DNA of 64,000 nt from Cupriavidus necator (GCF_013141915.1 NZ_SROX01000022.1:56519-120518), one strand, 5' to 3'; positions 1 through 9,312 are shown, counted from the first letter of the stretch. The notes: generated from the letters alone by a model not told the origin. Made by a program: numbers and translations.

Positions 1-571
1 CGTGACCGCGCAAGCTGCGGCCGAACCCGTCGAGGCAATCCACATCGCTGTGCCGGCAGAGGTGACGCCGGCCCCGGCCGCGCAAACCACCCCGGCGGCC
101 GAGCCGCTGGCCGCGCCAGCTGCCGCACCTGCTGAGACTGTCACGCCGGTGGCCGTGGCGGTGACCGAGGCCGTTGCCGCCGAAGCCATCGCCGAGCCCG
201 CCGTCGGCGCGGCGGTCGAGACAGCCGCGCCGGTCGTGCCGGCCGCGGCACCGGCATCCGCGCCGGAGCCCGTGCCCGCGCCGGTCGCGGAAACCGTTCC
301 GGTGGCCGAGCCGGTCGTTCCGACCCCGACTCCGGTCGCAGCCGCAGCCCCGGCGGCGCTGGAAAACCTGGAGCCGATGCTGGCCACCGCCGGCCTGCAA
401 TGGGTCCAGACCGACAGCGACAAGCTGCGCACGGCGCAGGAAGCCGCCGCCCGCATCGTGCCGGCCCCGCGCGTGCCGCGCGAGCGCAAGCCGCTGCCGC
501 CGCTGCCCCAGGGGCCGATGATCCTGGTGGAAACCGGCAACCGCGAAGTGCAGATGGCATCGCAGCAGTAA
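1..571 (+). CDS. rne: Ribonuclease E, C-terminal tail (partial, 5' end outside window)
   Basis: The frame is open from the window edge to the TAA at 569-571, so only the last ~190 residues are present. The stretch is low-complexity, made almost entirely of Ala, Pro, Val and Glu, and ends in a more ordered segment with basic Pro-rich residues (RVPRERKPLPPLPQGP). This is typical of the unstructured scaffold tail of betaproteobacterial RNase E, the membrane-associated endonuclease that organises the RNA degradosome; the catalytic S1/RNase half would lie upstream. The assignment rests on tail composition, the terminal motif and the downstream moa genes, because no catalytic domain is visible. Another Ala/Pro-rich protein is possible but less likely. 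Confidence 0.7.
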   Translation, partial: VTAQAAAEPVEAIHIAVPAEVTPAPAAQTTPAAEPLAAPAAAPAETVTPVAVAVTEAVAAEAIAEPAVGAAVETAAPVVPAAAPASAPEPVPAPVAETVPVAEPVVPTPTPVAAAAPAALENLEPMLATAGLQWVQTDSDKLRTAQEAAARIVPAPRVPRERKPLPPLPQGPMILVETGNREVQMASQQ

Positions 572-600
572 GCGACGCCGCTGCGCAGCAGCGAAAGCAA

Positions 601-631
601 AAGGGGACGGCCTGGCCGTCCCCTTTTTTTA
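601..631 (+). terminator. Intrinsic terminator after rne
   Basis: The arms AAGGGGACGGCC and GGCCGTCCCCTT form a near-perfect stem, followed directly by a run of seven T. It lies 30 bases after the rne stop and separates rne from the moa genes. Confidence 0.93.
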
Positions 632-797
632 TAGGTGGGGCCGATGAATCCCCCTCATCACCGGGGGATGCGGATGCCCAGCCCCCGCCTCGGCTAGAAT
701 GGCAGCAGAATGCATCCGGCCCCCGAGCGCCCCCGTCGCATCGCCTTTTTTCGCCTTGCGCCGGCCGCTCCCCGGACGCCGCGCCCACCCACAGGCC

Positions 798-1922
798 ATG
801 ACCGAATCCGTCATCCCGATTTTCGACCTGCGCGACCATCGCTACCGCTCGATGACGCCCAGCATTCCCGGCAACCTGGTTGCGCCGACCGGCCTGGTGG
901 CCGACAGCCGTGGCCGGCCGCTGCACGACCTGCGCATTTCGGTGACGGACCGCTGCAACTTCCGCTGCGTCTACTGCATGCCCAAGGAAGTGTTCGACAA
1001 GGACTACACCTTCCTGCCGCATTCCGAGCTGCTCAGCTTCGAGGAGATCGAGCGCACCGCGCGCCTGTTCGTGGCCCACGGCGTCGAGAAGATCCGCCTG
1101 ACCGGCGGCGAGCCGCTGTTGCGCAAGAACATCGAGCACCTGGTCGAGATGCTGGCGAAGATCGAGACCGTGTCGGGCAAGCCGCTGGACCTGACGCTCA
1201 CCACCAACGCCTCGCTGCTGGCGCGCAAGGCGCGCGCGCTGCGCGACGCGGGCCTGACGCGGGTCAGCGTCAGCCTGGACGCGATCGACGACGCCACCTT
1301 CCGCCGCATGAACGACGTCGACTTCGCCGTTGCCGACGTGCTGCGCGGCATCGAGACCGCGCACGCCGTGGGGCTGGCGCCGATCAAGGTCAACATGGTG
1401 GTCAAGCGCGGCACCAACGACCAGGAGATCGTGCCGATGGCGCGCCACTTCCGCCACAGCGGCATCATCCTGCGCTTCATCGAGTTCATGGACGTCGGCG
1501 CCAGCAATCACTGGCAGATGGACGAAGTGCTGCCGTCGGCCGACGTGGTCAAGCGTATCGATGCCGAATTCCCGCTCGAACCGGTGCAGGCCAATTATTC
1601 GGGCGAAACCGCCGAACGCTGGCGCTACCGCGACGGCGCCGGCGAGGTCGGCGTGATTTCCAGCGTCACCCATGCCTTCTGCGGCGACTGCAGCCGCGTC
1701 CGGCTGTCCACCGAAGGCCGTCTCTACCTCTGCCTGTTCGCCACTGAGGGCTTCGACCTGCGCGCGCTGCTGCGCGGCGGCTACAGCGACCTGGAAATCT
1801 CCAACGCCATCGCGCAGGTGTGGCAAGGCCGCTCCGACAACTATTCCGAGCAGCGCGGCGACCCCGCAGTGCGGGCAAGACGCGCCGAGCGCAAGATCGA
1901 GATGTCCTATATCGGCGGCTGA
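798..1922 (+). CDS. moaA: GTP 3',8-cyclase MoaA (molybdenum cofactor biosynthesis)
   Basis: This 374-residue radical-SAM enzyme, acting with MoaC, converts GTP into the precursor of cyclic pyranopterin monophosphate, the first step of molybdopterin synthesis in the cytoplasm. The SAM-cluster motif CNFRCVYC gives Cys53, Cys57 and Cys60. A second [4Fe-4S] site near the C-terminus follows C-x2-C-x13-C (Cys295, 298, 312). The chain ends in the Gly-Gly expected of active MoaA. The ATG at 798 was chosen because the N-terminus then matches the usual family start; an in-frame upstream extension is possible but unconserved in character. It is the first gene of a moaA-mobA-moeA run with short gaps, probably one operon. 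Confidence 0.95.
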   Translation: MTESVIPIFDLRDHRYRSMTPSIPGNLVAPTGLVADSRGRPLHDLRISVTDRCNFRCVYCMPKEVFDKDYTFLPHSELLSFEEIERTARLFVAHGVEKIRLTGGEPLLRKNIEHLVEMLAKIETVSGKPLDLTLTTNASLLARKARALRDAGLTRVSVSLDAIDDATFRRMNDVDFAVADVLRGIETAHAVGLAPIKVNMVVKRGTNDQEIVPMARHFRHSGIILRFIEFMDVGASNHWQMDEVLPSADVVKRIDAEFPLEPVQANYSGETAERWRYRDGAGEVGVISSVTHAFCGDCSRVRLSTEGRLYLCLFATEGFDLRALLRGGYSDLEISNAIAQVWQGRSDNYSEQRGDPAVRARRAERKIEMSYIGG

Positions 1923-1942
1923 ACCCGCCGCACCTCCTATCC

Positions 1943-2542
1943 ATGATTGCACGCGAAGACATCACCGGCCTGATCCTCGCAGGCGGCAGGGGCAGCCGCA
2001 TGGGCGGCACCGACAAGGGCTTGCAGCCGCTGCGTGGCACGCCGATGGCCATGCACACGATGATGCGGCTCACCCCGCAGGTCGGCGCGCTGATGATCAA
2101 CGCCAACCGCAACCTGGCCGCCTATGAATCCTTCGGCGTGCCGGTCTACACCGATAGCGTGCCCGACTTCGCCGGTCCGCTCGCCGGCATGCTGGCCGGC
2201 CTGGAGCAATGCGCGACTTCGTGGATGGTGAGCGCGCCGTGTGACTCGCCGTTCCTGCCGACCGACCTGGTGGCGCGCCTGGCGCAGGCGATCGAGGCCG
2301 AAGGCGCCGAGCTGGCGATCCCGGTCACGCTGGACCAGGACGGCCGGCGCCAGACCCAACCGGTGTTCTGCCTGATGCCGGTCAGTGCGCTCGACAGCCT
2401 GGTGGCTTATCTTTCCGGGGGCGGCCGCAAGATCGAGACCTGGGCCGCGTCGCACCGGCTGGCCGAAGTGCTGTTCGACGACGCTGCGGCCTTCGCCAAT
2501 ATCAACACCCTGGACGAACTGCGCACGCACGAAACGCGCTGA
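1943..2542 (+). CDS. mobA: Molybdenum cofactor guanylyltransferase MobA
   Basis: This 199-residue protein transfers GMP from GTP to Mo-molybdopterin, giving the guanine dinucleotide form used by DMSO-reductase-family enzymes. The N-terminal nucleotide-binding signature (residues 10-27) reads LILAGGRGSRMGGTDKGL, with Lys25 in the GTP loop. A mid-protein APCDSPFLP segment holds the metal-binding Asp of this fold. It begins 20 bases after moaA and ends 17 bases before moeA, consistent with co-transcription. Size and motifs are normal for the family. Confidence 0.94.
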   Translation: MIAREDITGLILAGGRGSRMGGTDKGLQPLRGTPMAMHTMMRLTPQVGALMINANRNLAAYESFGVPVYTDSVPDFAGPLAGMLAGLEQCATSWMVSAPCDSPFLPTDLVARLAQAIEAEGAELAIPVTLDQDGRRQTQPVFCLMPVSALDSLVAYLSGGGRKIETWAASHRLAEVLFDDAAAFANINTLDELRTHETR

Positions 2543-2559
2543 ATCCCTGCCGAGCCACC

Positions 2560-3858
2560 ATGCCTTCCCTGCAATCCGTCATTTCCTGCTTGTCCGAGTA
2601 CGATCCCACGGCACTGCCGGTGGACCACGCCAACCGCATCATCGGCGAGGTGGTCGAGCCGGTGCGCGGCATCGAGCAACTGCCGATCCGCAGTGCGCTG
2701 GACCGCGTGCTGGCCGAGGACATCGTCTCGACCATCGACGTGCCGGCCCATGACAACTCGGCAATGGACGGCTATGCCTTCCAGGGCGCGGCACTGGCCG
2801 CGGCGCAGACCACCACGGTCGAGCTCGAGGTGATCGGCAGCGCCATGGCCGGGGGCGCCGGCGCGCTGGCCCCTACCGCCGTGCAGACGGTGCGCATCAT
2901 GACCGGCGCCGTGATGCCGGCGGGCTGCGATACCGTCGTGCCGCAGGAGTTCGTCGAGACCGTGGCCGACGGCGCGCGCATCCGCTTTGCCGCCGACTGC
3001 GTCCGCATCGGCGACAACCGGCGTTTGCGCGGCGAGGACCTGGCCCGCGGCCAGGCCGCGCTGCAGGCCGGGCGCATCCTGCAGCCGGCCGACCTGGGCC
3101 TGCTGGCATCGCTCGGCGTGGCCGAAGTGCGGGTGCGCAGGCGCCTGCGCGTGGCGTTTTTCTCCACCGGCGACGAGTTGCGCTCGATCGGCGAGCCGCT
3201 CGACCCCGGCTGCGTCTACGACTCCAACCGCTACACGCTGCACGGCATGCTGCGCCGGATGAACGTGGACCTGCTCGACATGGGCGTGGTGCGCGACCAC
3301 CCCGATGCGCTCGAAGCCGCGTTCCGCACCGCGTGCGAAAGCGCCGACGCGGTCATCACCTCGGGCGGCGTCTCGGTCGGCGAGGCCGACTACACCAAGC
3401 AGATCATGGCGCGCCTGGGCGATGTCACGTTCTGGAAGATCGCCATGCGCCCGGGCCGGCCGATGGCATTCGGGCGCATCCAGGCCAATGGCGCGGACGC
3501 CCACTCGGCGCTGCTGTTCGGCCTGCCCGGCAATCCGGTGGCGGTGATGGTCACCTTCTACCATTTCGTACGCGCCGCGCTGCACCGGCAGATGGGCGCC
3601 AGCGTGCCGCCGCTGCCGCTGCTGCGCGTGCGCAGCGCGCAGGCCATCCGCAAGAAGCCGGGGCGCACCGAATACCAGCGCGGCATCCTGGCGCGCGCTG
3701 GCGACGGCGAGTGGGAAGTGCGCATCACCGGCCAGCAGGGCTCCGGCGTGCTGCGCTCCATGAGCGAGGCCAACTGCTTTATCGTGCTCGGCCACGAGCA
3801 GGATTCGGTCAAGGCCGGCGACCCAGTCGAGGTGATGCTGTTCGACGGGCTGGTTTAA
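2560..3858 (+). CDS. moeA: Molybdopterin molybdenumtransferase MoeA
   Basis: This 432-residue enzyme inserts molybdate into adenylylated molybdopterin, the last common step of molybdenum cofactor assembly. Visible signatures are DNSAMDGYA (residues 65-73) in the N-terminal domain, TSGGVSVGEADYTK in the MoCF-binding domain and GLPGNPVAVMVTF near the end of that domain. The C-terminal beta-barrel domain is complete and the length is usual for bacterial MoeA. It is the third gene of the moa-mob-moe run. Confidence 0.95.
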   Translation: MPSLQSVISCLSEYDPTALPVDHANRIIGEVVEPVRGIEQLPIRSALDRVLAEDIVSTIDVPAHDNSAMDGYAFQGAALAAAQTTTVELEVIGSAMAGGAGALAPTAVQTVRIMTGAVMPAGCDTVVPQEFVETVADGARIRFAADCVRIGDNRRLRGEDLARGQAALQAGRILQPADLGLLASLGVAEVRVRRRLRVAFFSTGDELRSIGEPLDPGCVYDSNRYTLHGMLRRMNVDLLDMGVVRDHPDALEAAFRTACESADAVITSGGVSVGEADYTKQIMARLGDVTFWKIAMRPGRPMAFGRIQANGADAHSALLFGLPGNPVAVMVTFYHFVRAALHRQMGASVPPLPLLRVRSAQAIRKKPGRTEYQRGILARAGDGEWEVRITGQQGSGVLRSMSEANCFIVLGHEQDSVKAGDPVEVMLFDGLV

Positions 3859-4052
3859 CCCCGAGACGGCGGGTCCGCGCGCAACCATTCGCTACGCGGC
3901 GGTAGCAATGTGTCGTTTTTGTGCTGCACATTTGCCGTCGGCGCGCGGTTGTCGCGGGGCTTTCGGCGGCCCCGCGGCCGCCGGACTATGCTTGGCATCG
4001 GCCAATCGCTACACTTGGCGCACGATTCAGAAACATTCGAGTATCCCCCGTC

Positions 4053-4334
4053 ATGAATCAGGAGATCGCGTACCTCCACCCCGTCAAGACCGCCCGCGCG
4101 CTGGTGCTGGTCTACTTGTGCTTCTCGCTGCCGATCGTGTCGCTGGGCCTGTTCGTCACCTTCGTCCGCTATGGTGACCTGCCGGCCATCACCGTCTTCA
4201 GCGCGATCATCCTCAATGCGCTGATCGGCTTCGGCCTGCTGTGGCTGGCCTGCAAGGCCTACAACTGGGTGGCCGCCCGCTTCGGCGGGATCGAAGTCCA
4301 CGTGCGCGAGCTGTCCCCCGAAGAAGACCGCTGA
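4053..4334 (+). CDS. Small two-helix membrane protein, unknown function
   Basis: A 93-residue protein with two hydrophobic segments, about residues 15-37 and 45-68, and a charged C-terminal tail (VRELSPEEDR). I do not recognise a family. The ATG at 4053 gives a short soluble N-terminus before the first helix. GC-rich codon use matches the neighbours, so it looks like native coding sequence. It lies 194 bases after moeA, which suggests its own promoter, and it converges with rmuC on the other strand. No catalytic residues are evident; a small inner-membrane protein of unknown role is as far as the sequence goes. Confidence 0.7.
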   Translation: MNQEIAYLHPVKTARALVLVYLCFSLPIVSLGLFVTFVRYGDLPAITVFSAIILNALIGFGLLWLACKAYNWVAARFGGIEVHVRELSPEEDR

Positions 4335-4412
4335 ACGGCGCCGGTCAGTCCCGGCCGGGCGCCAAGCCGGCCGCCCTTCCCGCTTCTCTTGGATACCTGT
4401 CTTGCCGCATGG

Positions 4413-5903
4413 TCAAGACTGGCTGTTTTCCGTGCTTTCCGGTTCGCCGTCCACCGGCGTTTCGAGACCAAGGCCAAGCAACTGCTGCGCGGCCTCGCCC
4501 GGCAGGGCTTCCACCGTGCGCAGCTTGCGCGCCATCTGTCGCGTACGCACTTCCGCCTGTTCGATATTGCGCGCCGCACGCTCGAGCGTATCGCGGGTCT
4601 TGGCCAGCACGTCGCCGAACTTGCCGAATTCGGTCTTGACCGCACCCAGCACTTCCCACACTTCGCTCGAACGCTTTTCCAGCGCCAGGGTGCGAAAACC
4701 CATCTGCAGGCTGTTCAGCAGCGCGGTCAGCGTGGTCGGCCCGGCCACGGTCACGCGGTAGTCGCGCTGCAGCTGGTCGGTCAGGCCGGGACGGCGCAAC
4801 ACTTCGGCGTAGAGGCCTTCGGTGGGCAGAAACAGGATGGCAAAATCCGTGGTCTGCGGCGGCGCCAGATATTTTTCCGCGACGGTCTGGGCCTCGCGCC
4901 GCAGCGCCCCTTCCAGTTCGCGGCCGAACGCCAGCACACCGTCCGGATCGCCCCGCTCTTGCGCGTCCACCAGGCGCTCGTACTGTTCCTTGGGAAACTT
5001 GGCGTCGACCGGCAGCCAGACCGGCGCGTTGTCCCCACCCGCGGCCTTGCCGGGCAGGCGGATGGCAAACTCCACCCGCGCGCCCGAGTTGCGCACGGTC
5101 TCGACGTTCTTGCCGTACTGCTCCGGCGTCAGCATCTGCTCCAGCAGCATTTCCAGCTGCACCTCGCCCCAGGTGCCGCGCGACTTCACGTTGGTCAGCA
5201 CCTTTTTCAGGTCGCCCACGCCCTGCGCCAGCACCTGCATTTCGCCCAGGCCGCGATGCACCTGCTCCAGGCGGTCCGACACCAGCCGGAACGATTCGCC
5301 CAGGCGCTGCTCGAGCGTTGCGTGCAGCTTTTCATCGACGGTGCGGCGCATTTCCTCGAGCTTGGCGGCGTTGTTGGCCTCGATGTCTTGCAGCTTTTTC
5401 TCCAGCGTGGCACGGACTTCGGCCAGGCGCCGCTCGTTGGCTTCGGACATTTGCGCCAGTTGCTGCTGCAACCCGTCGCCGAAGCGGCGCAGCGTGCCAC
5501 CCTGCTCGTCGCGCGCCTGCTGCGCTTGCAGCATCAGCTGCTGGCGCACCTGCTCGAGCTGCTGCGTGTTGCTCTCGGTCAGCTTGGCCAGCTGCTGCGC
5601 GAAGGTGTCGATCTGGTTGTTCTGCAGCGTGGCGATGCCGGTCAGCTGCGACGACAGCGCCTGCTGGAAGCGCAGCATCTGCTGTGCCGATTCGCCGCGG
5701 CTGCCGCGCGCGGCCTCGGCCACCTCGGTGCGCACCTCGCGCTCCAGCCGCTCCAGGCCACGCGCGTGGTCCACCCGCATCTCGTCCAGTTGCCGCGCCA
5801 TGCCGGCGCCAGATGAGGCGGCCTGCTGGCGCAGCAACAGGATGAGCAGCAGGACCACCGCGAGCAGCGCCACGGCCAGCGTCAGGAGCGGAATCAGGTT
5901 CAT
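4413..5903 (-). CDS. rmuC: DNA recombination protein RmuC
   Basis: A 496-residue RmuC-family protein. It starts with one membrane helix (residues ~1-25), continues with a long Gln/Glu/Arg-rich coiled coil (about 30-200) and ends in the conserved RmuC domain, recognisable from VKSRGTWGEVQLEMLLEQML, LPVDAKFPKEQYERL and FAILFLPTEGLYAEVLRRPGL. RmuC proteins limit inversions at short inverted repeats and the domain is related to restriction-type nucleases, though the exact reaction is uncertain. It is the last gene of a minus-strand group downstream of the 2-hydroxyacid dehydrogenase (37-base gap). Confidence 0.92.
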   Translation of the reverse strand: MNLIPLLTLAVALLAVVLLLILLLRQQAASSGAGMARQLDEMRVDHARGLERLEREVRTEVAEAARGSRGESAQQMLRFQQALSSQLTGIATLQNNQIDTFAQQLAKLTESNTQQLEQVRQQLMLQAQQARDEQGGTLRRFGDGLQQQLAQMSEANERRLAEVRATLEKKLQDIEANNAAKLEEMRRTVDEKLHATLEQRLGESFRLVSDRLEQVHRGLGEMQVLAQGVGDLKKVLTNVKSRGTWGEVQLEMLLEQMLTPEQYGKNVETVRNSGARVEFAIRLPGKAAGGDNAPVWLPVDAKFPKEQYERLVDAQERGDPDGVLAFGRELEGALRREAQTVAEKYLAPPQTTDFAILFLPTEGLYAEVLRRPGLTDQLQRDYRVTVAGPTTLTALLNSLQMGFRTLALEKRSSEVWEVLGAVKTEFGKFGDVLAKTRDTLERAARNIEQAEVRTRQMARKLRTVEALPGEAAQQLLGLGLETPVDGEPESTENSQS

Positions 5904-5940
5904 GCGAGAGACATGCGGTTGACGAAGCGCTGCGCCCGGC

Positions 5941-6936
5941 TCAGCGGCGATGCGGCATCACTTCAGGATTGATCACGGTCGGCGGATGGCCGGCCTGCGG
6001 CCCCAGGTCGAGGGCCGCAATCAGGTTGTCGGCGGCCAGCATGGCCATGGCGCGGCGGGTCTTCTCGGACGCGCTGGCGATATGCGGCGTCAGCACGACG
6101 TTGGGCACGGTCAAAAGGTCCGGGTGAACCGAGGGCTCGCCCTCGAACACATCCAGCCCGGCGCCGAAGATGCGCTTGTCGCGCAGCGCCTGCGCCAGCG
6201 CGGCGTCGTCGACGATGCCGCCGCGTGCCAGGTTCACCAGCGTCGCGGTCGGCTTCATCAGCGCCAGCTCGGCGGCGCCGATGGCGTGGTGGCTTTGCGG
6301 GCCATAGGGCAGCACCAGCAGCAGGTGGTCGGACTGGCGCAGCAGGTCTTCCTTGCTGACGTAGCGGGCGTTGAGCGCGCGCTCGGTGTCGGCCGGCAGC
6401 TGGCTGCGGTTGTGGTACAGCACGTTCATGCCAAACCCACCCGCACGGCGCGCCAGCGCCTGGCCGATGCGGCCCATGCCCAGGATGCCGAGCGTGCTGC
6501 CGTACAGGTCCATGCCGACCAGCATGTCGTAGCTCCAGCGCTGCCACTTGCCGGCGCGCAGGTAGTGCTCGGCCTCGGTGACGCGGCGCGCGGTCGCCAT
6601 CAGCAGGGCCCAGCCAAAGTCGGCGGTGGTTTCCGTCAGCACGTCCGGCGTATTGGTGGCGACGATGCCCGCGGCCGTCAGCGCCGGCAAATCCAGGTTG
6701 TTGTAGCCGACTGCCATGTTGCACACCGCGCGCAGCGACGGCAGCCCGGCAATGACATTGCCGTCGATGCGGTCGGCGGCGTTGGCCAGCACGCCGGCCT
6801 TGCCCGCCAGCCGCGCCTGCAGCGCCGCGGCGTCGAGCACCGCGTCCTGCTGGTTGTCGTCGACATCGAAATACTGCGCCAGGTGCGCGATGACTTCGGG
6901 ATAGATGGCGCGGGTGACCAGGACGGACGGCTTCAT
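5941..6936 (-). CDS. D-2-hydroxyacid dehydrogenase (glyoxylate/2-ketogluconate reductase type)
   Basis: A 331-residue NAD(P)H-dependent reductase of the D-isomer 2-hydroxyacid dehydrogenase family. The Rossmann motif GILGMGRIGQALARR is followed by HNRSQLP, where the Arg after the second strand favours NADPH. The catalytic Arg-Glu-His set is visible in NLARGGIVDDAAL, GAGLDVFEGEP and LTPHIASAS. It most resembles GhrB/TkrA enzymes that reduce glyoxylate, hydroxypyruvate or 2-ketogluconate; the exact substrate cannot be read. It starts 4 bases after the antiporter stop, so the two are probably co-transcribed. Confidence 0.85.
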   Translation of the reverse strand: MKPSVLVTRAIYPEVIAHLAQYFDVDDNQQDAVLDAAALQARLAGKAGVLANAADRIDGNVIAGLPSLRAVCNMAVGYNNLDLPALTAAGIVATNTPDVLTETTADFGWALLMATARRVTEAEHYLRAGKWQRWSYDMLVGMDLYGSTLGILGMGRIGQALARRAGGFGMNVLYHNRSQLPADTERALNARYVSKEDLLRQSDHLLLVLPYGPQSHHAIGAAELALMKPTATLVNLARGGIVDDAALAQALRDKRIFGAGLDVFEGEPSVHPDLLTVPNVVLTPHIASASEKTRRAMAMLAADNLIAALDLGPQAGHPPTVINPEVMPHRR

Positions 6937-6940
6937 GGCA

Positions 6941-8365
6941 TCAGATATGGAAGAAGAGGAAGGTCATGATGACGAACAGCGGCACCAGGAAAATGCCGGA
7001 GTACAGCATGTAGCCGAAAAAGCTCGGCATGCGCACGCCCCGGTTCTCGGCAATGGCCTTGACCATCAGGTTGGGGGCATTGCCAATATAGGTGTTGGCG
7101 CCCATGAACACTGCCCCGGCCGAAATCGCCGCCAGGGTCGAGGCATCGCGCGTCATCAGCGTGGCGGCGTCGCCACCGGCGGTATTGAAAAACACCAGGT
7201 AGGTCGGCGCGTTGTCCAGAAACGACGACAGCACGCCCGTCGCCCAGAAATACATGCCGTCGACCGGCTGGCCGTTGGCGTCGCTGACTGCGCGGATCAC
7301 TCCCGAAAAGGCCCCGTCAGTACCCGCCTTCAGCATGGCGATGACCGGGATGATGGTCAGGAAGATGCCGGCGAACAGCTTGCCGACCTCGAGAATCGGC
7401 TCCCAGTTGAATTCATTGCCCACGCGCGCCGCACGCGGCGTGGCCAGCAGCGACACCAGCGCCACCACCACCAGCAGGCCGTCGCGCACCGCGGCCTGCA
7501 GCGGCACCTCGGTGCCGAGGATGTCGAACGAGATCCCGGGCTGCCACAGCCCGCTCATCAGCACCAGGCTGACCACGGCCAGCAGCAGCACGAAATTGAA
7601 CTTGCCTTCGATGGCGATGCCGCCGGAATCCGGGGTGGGGTCATAGCGCGGCGGCAGTTCCTCTTCCTTGTTGTGGTAGTAGTGCCGGTCAACCAGATAG
7701 AAAAGCAGCAACAGCGCCACGCAAATAAACAGCGTCTCCGGGAAGATATTGCGCAGGGTCCAGAAGAAGTCCACACCCTTGAGGAAGCCCAGGAACAGCG
7801 GCGGGTCTCCCAATGGTGTCAGCGAGCCGCCGGCATTGGCCACCAGGAAGATAAAGAACACCACCACGTGCGCCACATGGCGGCGGTTATCATTGGCGCG
7901 CAGCAGCGGCCGGATCAGCAGCATGGCCGCGCCGGTGGTGCCCATCAAGCTGGCCAGGACCGTCCCCAGCGCCAGGATGCCGGTATTGAGCCCCGGCGTG
8001 CCGTGCAGGTTGCCGCGCACGCAGATGCCGCCGGCCACGATATAGAGCGTGGTGATCAGCGCGATGAACGGAATGTACTCGGCCAGCAGCGCGTGCACGG
8101 TGCTGGCGGCGGCGGCATGCGCGCCGAACACGAACGCGAATGGCAGCAGGAACAGCAATCCCCAGCCGGCGGCGATCTTGCCGTAGTGGTGGTGCCAGAA
8201 CTTCGGCCCCAGCAGCGGCCACAGCGCAATCGACAGCAGGATGCCGGCAAAAGGCAGCCCCCACAGCGGCGACAGCGATGCCCCGTCGAGCCCGGCGGCA
8301 TGGCCGGCGGCGGGAAAGGCGGCCAGCATGGCCAGCAGCGGCAACAGCACGGAGGCACGTCGCAT
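6941..8365 (-). CDS. Ion-transporter-superfamily antiporter (ArsB/NhaD/citrate-transporter type)
   Basis: A very hydrophobic 474-residue protein with roughly a dozen predicted membrane segments and a signal-like N-terminus. Segments such as GGSLTPLGDPPLFLGFLKGVDFFW and GAVFMGANTYIGNAPNLMVKAIAENRG are characteristic of the ArsB/NhaD branch of the ion transporter superfamily, often annotated as sodium:proton antiporters. The ATG at 8365 was preferred because AGGAG lies a few bases upstream. It probably exchanges Na+ for H+ or carries a carboxylate across the inner membrane; the substrate is an inference from family. Confidence 0.75.
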   Translation of the reverse strand: MRRASVLLPLLAMLAAFPAAGHAAGLDGASLSPLWGLPFAGILLSIALWPLLGPKFWHHHYGKIAAGWGLLFLLPFAFVFGAHAAAASTVHALLAEYIPFIALITTLYIVAGGICVRGNLHGTPGLNTGILALGTVLASLMGTTGAAMLLIRPLLRANDNRRHVAHVVVFFIFLVANAGGSLTPLGDPPLFLGFLKGVDFFWTLRNIFPETLFICVALLLLFYLVDRHYYHNKEEELPPRYDPTPDSGGIAIEGKFNFVLLLAVVSLVLMSGLWQPGISFDILGTEVPLQAAVRDGLLVVVALVSLLATPRAARVGNEFNWEPILEVGKLFAGIFLTIIPVIAMLKAGTDGAFSGVIRAVSDANGQPVDGMYFWATGVLSSFLDNAPTYLVFFNTAGGDAATLMTRDASTLAAISAGAVFMGANTYIGNAPNLMVKAIAENRGVRMPSFFGYMLYSGIFLVPLFVIMTFLFFHI

Positions 8366-8522
8366 CAGGCAGGATCTCCTTGGGAAGGCAGCAATCACGG
8401 GCGCGCACGGCGCGATGCCAGCGCGCGCAGGCAAGCCTGCAAGTGTAATGCAAGCCCATGCCGCGATTACCCTCGCGGCGTGCCTTTTCGGACGGCGGCG
8501 CGCCGCGCGCGCCCCGCGTGGC

Positions 8523-9209
8523 TCAGGCCCCGTCGACCAGGATCACGTGCACACGGTACGGACCATGGGCGCCGAGCACGATGGTCTGCTCGATATCGCC
8601 CGTGCGCGAGGGCCCACTGATGATATTGGTCGCACGCGGCAGCTCGCCGCGTTCGCTGCGCACCAGCGCAAACGCGTCTTCCAGGCCGGCGACGATGCGC
8701 GAGCGCGGCACCACCGCCACATGGGTCTCGGGCAGCAGCGCGGCCGAGGCGAAGGTGGTGGGCCCGGACAGCAGCATCAGCGAACCGGTCTCGGCGATCG
8801 CACAGAAGCAGCCGGTGATGCCGACCAGGTCGCCATGCTCGCGGTCGGCCACGGCGTCCCGCACCGGCGGGCGGCATTCCACTGCCAGGCCCGCGGCGTG
8901 CCACGACAGCGGGCCAAATTCGTCCCACGCGACCGCGCGGCGCACCAGCCCCAGGCTGTCGAGATAGCGCGCCGTGGCGGCGGGCACGTCTTCGATGGCC
9001 GCGACGCGGTCCACGGTCGAGGCCATGCGCTGGGCCTGCGCCAGGAAGGCTTCGGCCAGGTCAGGCATGGCCGCCGGACGCGGGCCCTGCGGGTGGCGAG
9101 CCAGGTAATCGGCGACGGCGCCGCGTTCCCCCGCGCTCGGCCGTACCGGCCTGCCCTGGGCGGCTCGGATGCGGGTAAAGATGCGGTCGCGGGCGTCGTT
9201 GGTTTCCAT
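8523..9209 (-). CDS. LutC/YkgG-family protein (lactate-utilisation subunit C type)
   Basis: A 228-residue protein with the LUD-domain pattern of LutC: GITGCFCAIAETGSLMLLSG, then LPETHVAVVPRSRIVAGLEDAF, then the terminal GPSRTGDIEQTIVLGAHGP. In the LutABC system LutC acts with iron-sulphur proteins LutA and LutB to oxidise L-lactate. Here neither partner is adjacent: pncB lies upstream and the antiporter downstream (157-base gap). The ATG at 9209 was chosen as the start because the upstream in-frame extension looks non-coding. LutC-type identity is clear, but a role in lactate oxidation is uncertain without LutA/LutB nearby. Confidence 0.8.
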   Translation of the reverse strand: METNDARDRIFTRIRAAQGRPVRPSAGERGAVADYLARHPQGPRPAAMPDLAEAFLAQAQRMASTVDRVAAIEDVPAATARYLDSLGLVRRAVAWDEFGPLSWHAAGLAVECRPPVRDAVADREHGDLVGITGCFCAIAETGSLMLLSGPTTFASAALLPETHVAVVPRSRIVAGLEDAFALVRSERGELPRATNIISGPSRTGDIEQTIVLGAHGPYRVHVILVDGA

Positions 9210-9312
9210 AGGGCTGGCTGGGATAGCTAGGCGCAAAAAGCGCGATGCGCCGATTATAGGGGCGAGCGCCGCGCCAGCATGGTGTCGCGGCCGACGCACC
9301 GGTTGAATGTCG

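Noticed and set aside
2..571. The Ala/Pro-rich frame at the left edge considered as an independent small gene starting at GTG, position 2
   Set aside because: The frame is open to the window edge, and its composition and end match an RNase E tail.
648..669. A small ATCCCCC/GGGGGAT inverted repeat before moaA, considered as a molybdenum-cofactor riboswitch
   Set aside because: The stem is only 7 bp and there is no surrounding structure resembling the Moco RNA.
141..1952. A 603-codon minus-strand frame opposite rne and moaA
   Set aside because: It is compositionally a shadow with no motif, and moaA on the plus strand has all expected clusters.
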